A stretch of 26,820 nt of DNA, from the NCBI GenBank assembly GCA_035315685.1, contig DATFXR010000901.1, positions 1-26,820 on the forward strand, in the 5' to 3' direction. Below, in pieces: positions 1-7,242 of the stretch (position 1 is its first letter; each line of letters opens with the position of its first letter). The position numbers were made by a program, and so were the translations under genes. The notes beneath the pieces are model-generated. The model did no database searches. It saw only the letters and a list, made by a program, of their open reading frames with translations, and had not been told where the DNA came from. Source of the DNA: QHWK01 sp035315685. Its GTDB lineage: Bacteria > Acidobacteriota > Vicinamibacteria > Vicinamibacterales > CAVVIG01.

Positions 1-1
1 C

Positions 2-223
2 ATCAAGGAATCATGTCTCGACCGGATCATGCTCGTCGGGGAGGCGTCGCTCCGACGAGCCGTGCGTGAGTTTGCGGATCATTATCATCACGAACGCAAT
101 CACCAGGGCTTGAGCAACCAGCTACTCGTGCCTCTCGCGGAACAGCCGAACCATGATAGCCACATCACCTGTCGAGAGCGGCTCGGTGGCTTATTGAAGT
201 ACTACCATCGGGCTGCCGCGTAA
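2..223 (+). pseudogene. DDE (rve-type) transposase, C-terminal end, cut by window edge
   Basis: The frame is open from the first bases of the window and ends at TAA 221-223. It encodes the typical tail of an IS3/IS481-like integrase-core transposase: I-K-E-x-C-L-D-R, then R-R-A-V-R-E-F, then H-Y-H-x-E-R-N-H-Q-G-L. The Glu of the K-E-x-C-L-D block or a nearby one normally completes the DDE triad. Only about 73 residues are visible, so whether the upstream part is intact cannot be told. The C-terminus looks natural. The degraded transposase at 13483-13845 belongs to the same broad family but covers the N-terminal half. Confidence 0.75.
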
Positions 224-484
224 AGAGTCGCCGACGACTCTCAGCACAAGCGGTTGTTCAAGGAAGCGATCCCGACGCGGCTCCACGCTGACACAGGTTC
301 GATTCGGACGTCGTCGATACGAGTTGCGTCAGACGTCGCGCTCTTCCGCCGGTAATCACTGACCAAGCTGGGAGCGGCCGAACGATGATGCTCGATCGCG
401 AATGGCTCACAGTGATGCGTGACGCCACTGCCCACCGGTGGCTGCGGGCCGATTTAATTGACAGCACGGGTTAGCGGGTGGCGA
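224..484. other. Gene-free stretch between transposase tail and epimerase
   Basis: No recognisable gene is seen. The short open frames here match no family I know. Positions 469-478 carry GGTTAGCGGG, which recurs inverted at 2857-2866, beyond the IS66 transposase. The left part probably includes the 3' end of the insertion element whose transposase ends at 223. Confidence 0.5.
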
Positions 485-1357
485 TCACCGGGACGCTGCG
501 GCCAAGGTTCGCCTCAATCCCTCGGCGTATTCGACGGGTTCCTTGTAATCCAAATCCTGACGAATGCGATTCGTGTCGTAGGCGACGTCGTGCTCGAAAT
601 TGAGCGGCATCGACGCATCCGGCACTGATGATGGGGGGAGATTCACCAACCGCTCTGCGATGGTCGGCGTATGTTCCTCGCCGACGTTGTAGATCCCTGC
701 CGCTGCTGGGTGGAGTGCGGCGAGGACGATCGCGTGGGCGACGTTCGCGACGTATCCGTGCGTCCAACGCCAGTGTGGCTGATGCCGAAATCCGTAGACG
801 GTGCTGAGATCCGCGTTGTCACCGGGCCCATACACTTTCGGAAGGCGCAGCACGACCGCCGGCAACAATGGGTCGCCGAGGACGATCTGTTCCATCAGGA
901 TTTTGTCGTAGTGGTAGATCCAATCGTCTGGGGACTGCGCTTGCTTTCGATACGGATATAGGACTGTTCGCAACGGCGAGGACTCGGTGAGAAGACCAGG
1001 AACCGGCGGGCCCGGCTCTAAGCCTGTCAAGCGGCCATAGGCCTGGTAGACATCGCCACTGCTCAACGCGACCAGGCGGCCTGTTCGATCTCGAAACGTG
1101 TCCATGATGGCCTTGCCGTCCCGTTCCCCCATGGGAATCATGTGAATCACCACATCCGGCGCGGGCTCACGTACCTCCGACGGGAATGACTCGACCGGCA
1201 TTGCCGCTGCTGGGCTGTGGACGTGGCGGACGCCGAGCGGAAGGGGCGGCTCATGTTCGCCGCGATGGTAGACGGTCACGTCGTGACCGAATGAGACGAG
1301 TTCTTCGACGACGTAGGGACCGATGAATTTCGTGCCGCCGATGACCAAAACGTGCAC
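485..1357 (-). CDS. NAD(P)-dependent epimerase/dehydratase (extended SDR)
   Basis: Encodes 290 residues from a GTG at 1357; stop TGA at 485-487. The N-terminus has a Rossmann beta strand and glycine motif (VLVIGGTKFIG), as in nucleotide-sugar epimerases and related extended short-chain dehydrogenases. An L-S-S-G-D-V-Y block and a later Y-H-Y-D-K fit the catalytic Ser and YxxxK. The family normally uses NAD(P) to epimerise, dehydrate or reduce sugar nucleotides in the cytoplasm; no substrate can be named here. The frame stays open upstream to 1426, but that would overlap the end of the IS66 transposase (stop at 1395), and the Rossmann strand begins right after 1357, so the GTG is preferred. 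The insertion element sits about 20-40 bp upstream and may have replaced the native promoter. The gene appears intact. Confidence 0.8.
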   Translation of the reverse strand: MHVLVIGGTKFIGPYVVEELVSFGHDVTVYHRGEHEPPLPLGVRHVHSPAAAMPVESFPSEVREPAPDVVIHMIPMGERDGKAIMDTFRDRTGRLVALSSGDVYQAYGRLTGLEPGPPVPGLLTESSPLRTVLYPYRKQAQSPDDWIYHYDKILMEQIVLGDPLLPAVVLRLPKVYGPGDNADLSTVYGFRHQPHWRWTHGYVANVAHAIVLAALHPAAAGIYNVGEEHTPTIAERLVNLPPSSVPDASMPLNFEHDVAYDTNRIRQDLDYKEPVEYAEGLRRTLAAASR

Positions 1358-1378
1358 GCCCAATGTTACGTGTGATGG

Positions 1379-2866
1379 GGTTAGTGGTTCGTGGCTAATG
1401 CACGGTGGCGAGCGCCGGCGACACAATCGGTTCTCGCGCTCGCAGGAGCTGGACGAGGACCTCGCGCGGATCGAGCTCGCGCAAGCGCGCGGTCTGGACG
1501 ACGCTGCTCAAGACGTGCTGGGTCTCGGCACCGCGTGTCGAGCGGTTTCCCCCTGAGACTTTCCGATTGACGACCGCCGGCCGGAGCGCCTGTTCGGCGC
1601 GCCAGTTGGTGGCGTCAACCGTGGGTTCGAACAGAAAACCGAACAGCGCAGGGAGTTCCAGGGTGAGATGTGCCGCGAGCCGGTGGCAGTCGGCGAGACC
1701 GCCTGGTGCATTCAGCAGGTCGAGCAGCCGCGTGATCAGATGACCGCGCGCAACGGCAGCACCATGTGCGGAGATCTCACCCGCCGTGACGCGGTCGCGA
1801 ATCTCGAGTGCCTCCTGCAGAACGGCTTGAACGTGCTGCGGCCAGGTGGTCCGCGGATGCGCCTCTGCGATCTCGCGACACCGACGGATCAAATGGGCGA
1901 GACACGTCTGATGGACGGCGTGCTCAAACTGGCGATACGGCGCCCACCCGTCGCGCACCAGCACACCGTTGAAATCGGTGCCGAGCACCGCCGCGGCTTC
2001 ATCAAAGCCGCGTCCAGGTTGGATGGCGTAGACGACCGTCGTGGCGGTCGCGAACGCCCACAGCCACCAGAGCTGACCACTTTCCAGCTCGTTTCATCGG
2101 GACTGACGACCGGACTGCCGCGCACCTGCGCCCGCAAGGCGTCGTACGTCGGCGCCGCCTGGCGCGCCGCGCGATGCAGCGCGTGCGTGATGCCGCTCGG
2201 CCGGACGGCGAGACTGAACCAGTCGCGCAACAGCGCCGCAATCTTGGCGTGCGACAGCCCGAACTGCTTATTGAGCAGGACGATCAACGCGACAGCGTGC
2301 GGCCCCACATGCGTGCTCGCCGCACCGAGCGCATCGGTTGTCTGCAGCCGATGCCGGCCTTGGACGCGACGGCCACACCGCCGACAGCTGCCGACATGCA
2401 CGTCGAAACGGCGCACATGCGGCCGCACGACCGGCAGGTCTTCATGGATCTGGGTCGCCACGCGCGTTTCGGTGACGCCACCCCCACAATGCGGGCATTC
2501 GTGCGGAAGCGGCACATCAACGATCTCATCGATGGTCACTGGCGGCCGACGATGACCGTGGCGACCGTGGCGGCGACCGGCCCGACGGCCGGCTCGCCGA
2601 GGATTCGGTTTCGGTGCGCCCTTCGAGAACGGCGCCGCCTGCCGCTTGCCCGCCCGCTGCGCGGCGGCGAGTTCTTTCTTCAGCCGCTCGTTCTCGCGCT
2701 TCAACCGCTCACGCGCCTGCTCCGATTTCTCGAGCTCACGACGCAGACGCTCGATCTCTCGATAGAGGTCGTTGAGCGATGGGGGCTGTGGCTTGGGTTC
2801 GCCAGCGTCGGCCACGCGCCTGTTATGCCAGAATCGGCGCTCCGGTACAAGAGGCCCCCGCTAACC
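1379..2866. mobile_element. Single-gene IS66-like insertion sequence, approximate extent
   Basis: The extent is set by a weak inverted repeat outside the transposase: GGTTAGTGG at 1379-1387 and its near complement CCGCTAACC at 2858-2866 (8 of 9 match). The right end read inward, GTTAGCGGGGGC, resembles IS66 ends, which usually start GTAAGCG. No 8-bp target duplication is visible beside either end, so the boundaries are tentative. The transposase itself is the firm evidence. Confidence 0.4.
1395..2815 (-). pseudogene. IS66-family transposase (TnpC-like), split by a -1 frameshift
   Basis: Two overlapping frames (2815-1889 and 1988-1395) together make one IS66-type transposase of about 473 residues. 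The N-terminal part has a coiled coil (residues about 15-55, leucine/arginine/glutamate rich), a basic linker, and a zinc-finger-like C-P-H-C ... C-R-R-C-G domain. The DDE parts are S-P-D-E-T-S-W before the break, then G-T-D-F-N-G-V-L-V-R-D-G-W and N-W-R-A-E-Q-A-L-R-P after it. The break lies at 2077-2078: restoring one G in that run gives K-V-G-Q-L-W-W-L-W-A-F, the expected family sequence. The accessory tnpA and tnpB genes of classical IS66 elements are absent. It is a real mutation or a sequencing error; programmed shifting is not usual for this gene. Confidence 0.85.
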
Positions 2867-2906
2867 AGTTACCTTCAATCATGGCTGAGCTATTAGAAAT
2901 GGCCTC

Positions 2907-4748
2907 TTAATTACGGCCGTTCTTTCGGCTGAGTCGCAGCTGCACTTGGCGCACCTCCCCCGGCGAAATGGTGACTTCAGAACCGCCTTTCCCCTCATCA
3001 GAGCTGGCGGTGACGTAGTAGCGGCCCGCAGGCAACGGGAATCGCGGCGGCCCTTCATGCGTGTCGCTGAAAACGACGCGCTTCCGGTTGCCGTCCGCGT
3101 CTTTCACGGGCTCGTCCACTTCGTATCGCACTCCGCGTTGAAGGGGAGTGCCCCCGGCAGCCGGGACGGTGGTCAGACTGAGAATGCCCGCCCGAAGGTC
3201 CAAGATTTGTCGCGTGGGTTCGTCACCCGCGGCGACCTCGACCTCCGAAGCGGCTGATGCGCTCTGGTACGTCGCCGTGACATAGTAGCGGCCCGCCGGC
3301 AACGGGAATCGCGGCGGCCCTTCATACGTGTCGCTGAAAGCGACGCGCTTCCGGTTGCCGTCCGCGTCTTTCGCGGAATCGTCGACCTCGTATCGCACTC
3401 CGCGTTGAAGCGGCGTGCCCCCGGCAGCCAGGACAGTGGTCAGGCTGAGAATGCCCGCCCGAAGGTCCAAGAGTTGTCGCGTGGGTTCGTCACCCGCGGC
3501 GACCTCGACCTCCGAAGCGGCAGATGCGCTCTGGTACGCCGCCGTGACGTAGTAACGGCCCGCCGCCAACGGGAATCGCGGCGGCCCTTCATGCGTGTCG
3601 CTGAAAGCGACGCGCTTCCGATTGCCGTCCGCGTCTTTCACAGGCTCGTCGACTTCGTATCGCACTTCGCGTTGAAGCGGCGTGCCCCCGGCAGCCAGGA
3701 CGGTGGTCAGGCTGAGAATGCCCGCCCGAAGAATCAACGTCTGCCGGGTGATTTTTGCCGCTTCGACCTCGACATCGGTACCGGCAGATGCGCTGCCGTA
3801 CGTAGCGGTGACGTGGTAGCGGCCCGGCGGCAACGGGAATCGCGGCGGCCCATCATGCGTGTCGCTGTCAGTGACACGCTTGCGGTTGCCGTCCGCGTCT
3901 TTGACCATCTCCGAGACCTCGTACCGCACTCCGCTTCGAAGCGGCTTGCCGCCCTCGGTCGTAACGGCGTTCAATTGGAGCGCCGACCCAGTCGACGGCT
4001 CGGTTGTTGGGCGCGGTTGGGAGGTACCGTTACCACCGGTACCCAGTCTATACAGGCCAACTGCGAGAATGGCGAGTGCAAACGCCGCTGCGAGTGACCA
4101 TCTCACTCGGTTGTCGCTTAGATCAAAATTGCCGGGCGTCCGAGGTGCGTCACGAGTTCGACCCGCTGGTGCTTCCGCATCGTCACTCTTCGACCTGCCC
4201 ACCAAAAGCGCATCGGCAGCAACTTTGCCCCGACGCTCTCCGACGATGGATGATGACGCCTCATCCAACCTTCCGGCGGAACTGCTTGTCACCGACGCGG
4301 GCGCGCCGGCCTGAGGTTCGATCGATGGCGATCCCGTCACTGTGCCTTGGAGGTGCGGCGGACCAAGGATGGCGGTAACGTCCGCGACCAGCTTTTGGAA
4401 CGCATCTGAGCTCTCAGCGCCGGTCCAGTCGCCCAACTCCACTGCCTGTATCCGACCAAAGCCAAGGGGTGGGCGCGCCTCGTCGATCAGCACCGGGATG
4501 AGAATCCCTCGTCGACGGCCGTCTTCGGCTTCTTCTCGAACCCAATTCGAGGCGATCGACTGGTGGGACCACACCACCACGACACAGCGCGCGCTGGCTA
4601 GCGCGTCTGTGATGACCTGGTCGAACATCTTTCCCGCCTGGATCTGGCGATCCCACCAGACGGACCACCCGTGGGCTGACAGGGCAGCCGCAAGGGACCG
4701 AACGCGCGCTCGGTCCTCTCTCGCGTAGCTAATGAAGATGTCGGCCAT
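2907..4748 (-). CDS. TIR-domain transmembrane protein with C-terminal beta-repeat array
   Basis: Encodes 613 residues. Residues 1-130 form a TIR_2-type domain: D-I-F-I-S-Y-A-R-E-D at the start, W-W-D-R at 31-34, and S-x-W-V-x-E-E at 67-73. Glu73 lies at W+4, where the catalytic Glu of NAD-cleaving TIR domains sits. A low-complexity Ser/Ala/Arg linker follows, then one hydrophobic span (about 217-233) preceded by Arg residues. That favours a cytoplasmic TIR and an outer C-terminus. Residues 256-613 are four tandem units of about 88-89 residues, each with G-V-R-Y-E-V ... K-D-A-D-G-N-R-K-R-V ... G-P-P-R-F-P-L-P-A-G-R-Y-Y-V-T, like small beta-sandwich surface repeats. There is no signal peptide. 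The start is supported by the GGGGGTGG run just upstream. It stands alone between an IS66 copy and an intergenic gap. Function is unknown: it could be a receptor-like sensor, possibly in defence or stress signalling. Confidence 0.8.
   Translation of the reverse strand: MADIFISYAREDRARVRSLAAALSAHGWSVWWDRQIQAGKMFDQVITDALASARCVVVVWSHQSIASNWVREEAEDGRRRGILIPVLIDEARPPLGFGRIQAVELGDWTGAESSDAFQKLVADVTAILGPPHLQGTVTGSPSIEPQAGAPASVTSSSAGRLDEASSSIVGERRGKVAADALLVGRSKSDDAEAPAGRTRDAPRTPGNFDLSDNRVRWSLAAAFALAILAVGLYRLGTGGNGTSQPRPTTEPSTGSALQLNAVTTEGGKPLRSGVRYEVSEMVKDADGNRKRVTDSDTHDGPPRFPLPPGRYHVTATYGSASAGTDVEVEAAKITRQTLILRAGILSLTTVLAAGGTPLQREVRYEVDEPVKDADGNRKRVAFSDTHEGPPRFPLAAGRYYVTAAYQSASAASEVEVAAGDEPTRQLLDLRAGILSLTTVLAAGGTPLQRGVRYEVDDSAKDADGNRKRVAFSDTYEGPPRFPLPAGRYYVTATYQSASAASEVEVAAGDEPTRQILDLRAGILSLTTVPAAGGTPLQRGVRYEVDEPVKDADGNRKRVVFSDTHEGPPRFPLPAGRYYVTASSDEGKGGSEVTISPGEVRQVQLRLSRKNGRN
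2930..3983 (-). repeat. Four tandem coding repeats, about 267-bp period
   Basis: The block ATCGCGGCGGCC recurs at 3041, 3308, 3575 and 3839, giving periods of 267, 267 and 264 bp. The middle two units differ at about 8 of 89 residues; the unit nearest the membrane (around 3720-3983) is the most diverged, and the last unit has a different tail. The similarity at the DNA level implies recent duplication or gene conversion. Confidence 0.9.
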
Positions 4749-5041
4749 CTACCACCCCCAACCCTTGCGAGTTCCAGGTTCTCGAAGTGGCGGCTCAGGC
4801 GACAAGAACGGAAACGACCGACAAGAGCAGGGCTTCTCTCATTCGGAAAGAGCGCGATTTATTTACCTCTAGATGGAATAAGCGCACCCCACGCGCTCGC
4901 AGTGCGGCCGGCGCGGAACCGCGGGTGCCTCCTCGTAAATCTGCCAGATCAGGATCGGGATCGGCGACAAGCTCGTAGACACAAACATGCTTGACACAGC
5001 TGCGGTGGACCGGCTTCCGGCGCCAAGGGACAACATTATGC
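4749..5041. other. Intergenic region upstream of TIR gene
   Basis: About 290 bp lie between the TIR gene start and the stop of the secreted-protein gene. A short plus-strand open frame at 4787-4978 has no recognisable features. No clear -10/-35 pair or terminator hairpin was identified. Confidence 0.4.
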
Positions 5042-6115
5042 CTATTGTTTGTCTGGTACTCTTTTGACGATCAAATCGCCTTCCACGTAAGTGGCCACGA
5101 AATGCGTGACGCCGCCCCGCGCGTCCTTCATGAATTCAAGTTGACCGCTCCCTCCCCATAGAAACTGCGTCTCCGAGAGCGGAGTCAAAGGCGCACTTTG
5201 GAGGAAAAGCGAGCCGTTGGTCATCGTTACGGTCCAGAGTGAAGGGATCGTTGGATTCTCAGGCCATCGGAAGTCGTACGTCCCCACGTACTGAGCAAGA
5301 ATCTCCGGCGCGACCTGAACGGGTTTGACCGCTTTGACGGCCTCGCTGCGCGTCCCCACCAGATGCTGATCTTTGCGATCCTTTTCGTTTTCGGAACACA
5401 CGTACTCCAGCAACTCCGTATCCGGGACCAGCGTGCCCCTGACGTTGACCGTTAGGGGCCGGCTATAGACGGTCGGATCCAAAAACGTCTCTTGAATCTC
5501 CAAATGTCCAAAATCGCGGCGTCGATACCGCTCGGTGAGCTGGAGATTTTCACTGTGCGGGAACCCACTCACATCCAACTTGGTCTTGTCGTTGTACCCA
5601 ATCGTTTCCACGACCAACGTGTCGCCTTCCCAATGGCCCACGGAATACCCCATGAAACTGGGGTTGACGACTCCGGGGAGAGTCCGACCGTCCAGGAAGA
5701 TCTGGCGGAACGTGAGGTTTTCAGACATGACGATCATCAGCGCCGGCGTCTGGACAATCTTATTCGGAAACGCAAGGAAGTGATTGAAGCGCGGGCCTTC
5801 CGGGAAGCACGCCGGCGGGTCATCGCGACTGAGATTTTCGCTCTGCTGCTTGGCAGCATCACGCGCCCACGGCTGGATTTCATCTGGCTTCAGGTCACCG
5901 ACGATGTAGAACAGAGACGCGCCAGCGTCGAAGCCCCAGACACCGGAGAAATCAGGCTTGCCCTCAGCCGTCCATGGAGCGGGGCCAGCGAGGTCGGGCG
6001 CGCCGTCCGAGGTCCGCGGGACTCCTGGCGTCTGATGTTTCAGCCACTGCGCGTGAAGTGGCGTAGGCGCGCAAATCAGCAAGGAGATCACGGCGGTCCA
6101 TTGCGGCGTTTTCAT
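5042..6115 (-). CDS. Secreted protein of unknown function, common Acidobacteria-type family
   Basis: Encodes 357 residues. Residues 1-22 form a signal peptide (M-K-T-P start, hydrophobic stretch A-V-I-S-L-L-I-C-A, cleavage after L-H-A), so the product is exported. The motif G-K-P-D-F-S-G-V-W-G near residue 55 and the block G-H-W-E-G-D-T-L-V-V-E-T are typical of large paralogous secreted families in soil Acidobacteria. The C-terminal part (about 275-350; Q-Y-V-G-T-Y-D-F ... V-T-M-T-N-G-S-L-F-L) resembles a DUF3471-like lipocalin/beta-barrel module. No catalytic residues can be assigned. The start is supported by TATAAG at 6129-6124, placed 8 nt before the ATG. It lies downstream of an ankyrin-type pseudogene on the same strand. 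Confidence 0.75.
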   Translation of the reverse strand: MKTPQWTAVISLLICAPTPLHAQWLKHQTPGVPRTSDGAPDLAGPAPWTAEGKPDFSGVWGFDAGASLFYIVGDLKPDEIQPWARDAAKQQSENLSRDDPPACFPEGPRFNHFLAFPNKIVQTPALMIVMSENLTFRQIFLDGRTLPGVVNPSFMGYSVGHWEGDTLVVETIGYNDKTKLDVSGFPHSENLQLTERYRRRDFGHLEIQETFLDPTVYSRPLTVNVRGTLVPDTELLEYVCSENEKDRKDQHLVGTRSEAVKAVKPVQVAPEILAQYVGTYDFRWPENPTIPSLWTVTMTNGSLFLQSAPLTPLSETQFLWGGSGQLEFMKDARGGVTHFVATYVEGDLIVKRVPDKQ

Positions 6116-6526
6116 CCTGCACCCTTATACTGTGCGCGGCGGCGGTAGAGCGGTTCGGTCGGCATCGCTCGGATCGCTTCTCGCAGCGCACTCAGGACCA
6201 GGCCTGTTGTATAAGCGTCGCTGTTCATGCCATAAGTGCCAACATGAGGTTCTCGCGATGAGCGCCCACATCCACGGCGCGAAGTCTTCCACGTCGGGCT
6301 TGTTCGCATCCTCACCCGCAGCGAGAAGCCTCTTTCCCTCCGCAGCGTCGCCTCGCCAGACCGCCTCAGCGAGCGGCGCCGACATTTCCGCCGGCGAAGC
6401 ACGCGCCGGCTGAGGGGAATCGTGAAGCGTGGTCGTCGTAGCGGAGGCAAATGCTGCGCACATCAGCGCGATTGAAGGCCTGGATTCCGCAGCTGACGCA
6501 CATGATTTACCTCGATCCGGACACAC
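6112..6526 (-). pseudogene. Ankyrin-repeat protein remnant with internal deletion/frameshift
   Basis: The upstream part (6526 to about 6255) reads as an ankyrin-type start: P-L-A-E-A-V-x-R-G-D ... L-L-A-A-G-E-D-A-N, preceded by a hydrophobic leader-like segment. The frame then becomes meaningless. A different frame downstream (about 6250-6112) reads G-T-Y-G-M-N-S-D-A-Y-T-T-G-L-V-L-S-A-L-R-E-A, which resembles the prenyltransferase/squalene-cyclase-like repeats that follow ankyrin repeats in some Acidobacteria proteins. The simplest reading is a gene reduced to its two ends. It lies between the FHA regulator and the secreted-protein gene on the same strand. The C-terminal identity is less certain than the ankyrin part. 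Confidence 0.6.
6124..6129 (-). promoter_or_regulatory. -10 element (TATAAG) of the secreted-protein gene, leaderless-type
   Basis: TATAAG on the minus strand is followed by 8 nt and then ATG 6115. A transcript starting the usual distance after a -10 would begin at or next to the start codon. No clear -35 was found. Confidence 0.45.
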
Positions 6527-6555
6527 CCAGCGTACGCGCGACCCTCACACCAGTC

Positions 6556-7242
6556 TCAGGGTTCTTTCAGGGTTTCCTCATGTTGTTGCCGATGACGTCC
6601 AGCAGCCGTTTCCGCGACGGTCTTCGTCGAAGCCAGGGGTTCGAACTCGACGAAGGTGAGGTCGATCACGCCGACTCCGATGGTATCGCCGTCTGCGAGC
6701 GCGACGGGCGATTCGACGCGAGATCCGTTAACTCTTGATCCGTTCTTGCTGCCGAGATCCTCGAACTTGACGTCGCGGTCGTGAACGCAGATCCGCGCGT
6801 GGTGACGAGAGACGCTCGGTGCGTCGAGAACGACGGTGGCGTTCGGATCGCGTCCGACGATGTGCTCTCCTTCCGACAGCAGGACGCGACCTCCTGGCCA
6901 CTCCAAACGGAACACCGTTCGACGCTCCGCGTCCGACGGCCGCGATTCCGTTCGAAACGCGTAGCCGAACCGGTGGACGGTTCGAATGAATCGCGGATCT
7001 CGCGGATCGTCGCCGATCGCGCGGCGAACCTCGCCCACCAGGTTCGACAGATTGGCTTCGACAACGAACGTGTCGGGCCAGAGGCGATCGTGAAGGTCGG
7101 ATTTCGAGAGCGCTTTCGGTTGGTTCTCGATCAGGATCTGCAGCAACTGAAACGCTTTGGGCGAAAGCGCCACCGACCGATTCCCGTGCAGCAGCTCACG
7201 AGAATCCCCGTCGAAGACCCATTCCCCGAAGCGAAGCCGCAT
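6556..7242 (-). CDS. Winged-helix (OmpR-type) DNA-binding protein with FHA domain
   Basis: Encodes 228 residues. Residues 1-98 match a Trans_reg_C winged helix: F-G-x-W-V-F-D at the start, L-S-P-K-A-F-Q-L-L, then N-L-S-N-L-V-G-E-V-R-R-A-I-G-D and F-I-R-T-V-H-R-F-G-Y-A-F. Residues about 110-200 form an FHA domain with the phosphothreonine-binding pattern G-R (130-131), S-x-x-H (145-148) and S-K-N-G ... N-G (165-173). There is no receiver domain, so input probably comes through the FHA module. The ATG overlaps the stop of the upstream Ser/Thr kinase in TGATG (7244-7240), indicating translational coupling. A frame reaching further upstream lies inside the kinase and lacks domain sense. Inferred role: a transcription regulator tethered to or controlled by threonine phosphorylation, probably by the coupled kinase. 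Confidence 0.85.
   Translation of the reverse strand: MRLRFGEWVFDGDSRELLHGNRSVALSPKAFQLLQILIENQPKALSKSDLHDRLWPDTFVVEANLSNLVGEVRRAIGDDPRDPRFIRTVHRFGYAFRTESRPSDAERRTVFRLEWPGGRVLLSEGEHIVGRDPNATVVLDAPSVSRHHARICVHDRDVKFEDLGSKNGSRVNGSRVESPVALADGDTIGVGVIDLTFVEFEPLASTKTVAETAAGRHRQQHEETLKEP

Noticed and set aside
1668..2896. Plus-strand open frames over the IS66 gene
   Set aside because: They are antisense shadows of the transposase; no family features.
2930..3983. Tandem repeat array as CRISPR or satellite
   Set aside because: The units are long, contiguous and in frame within a protein; there are no spacers.
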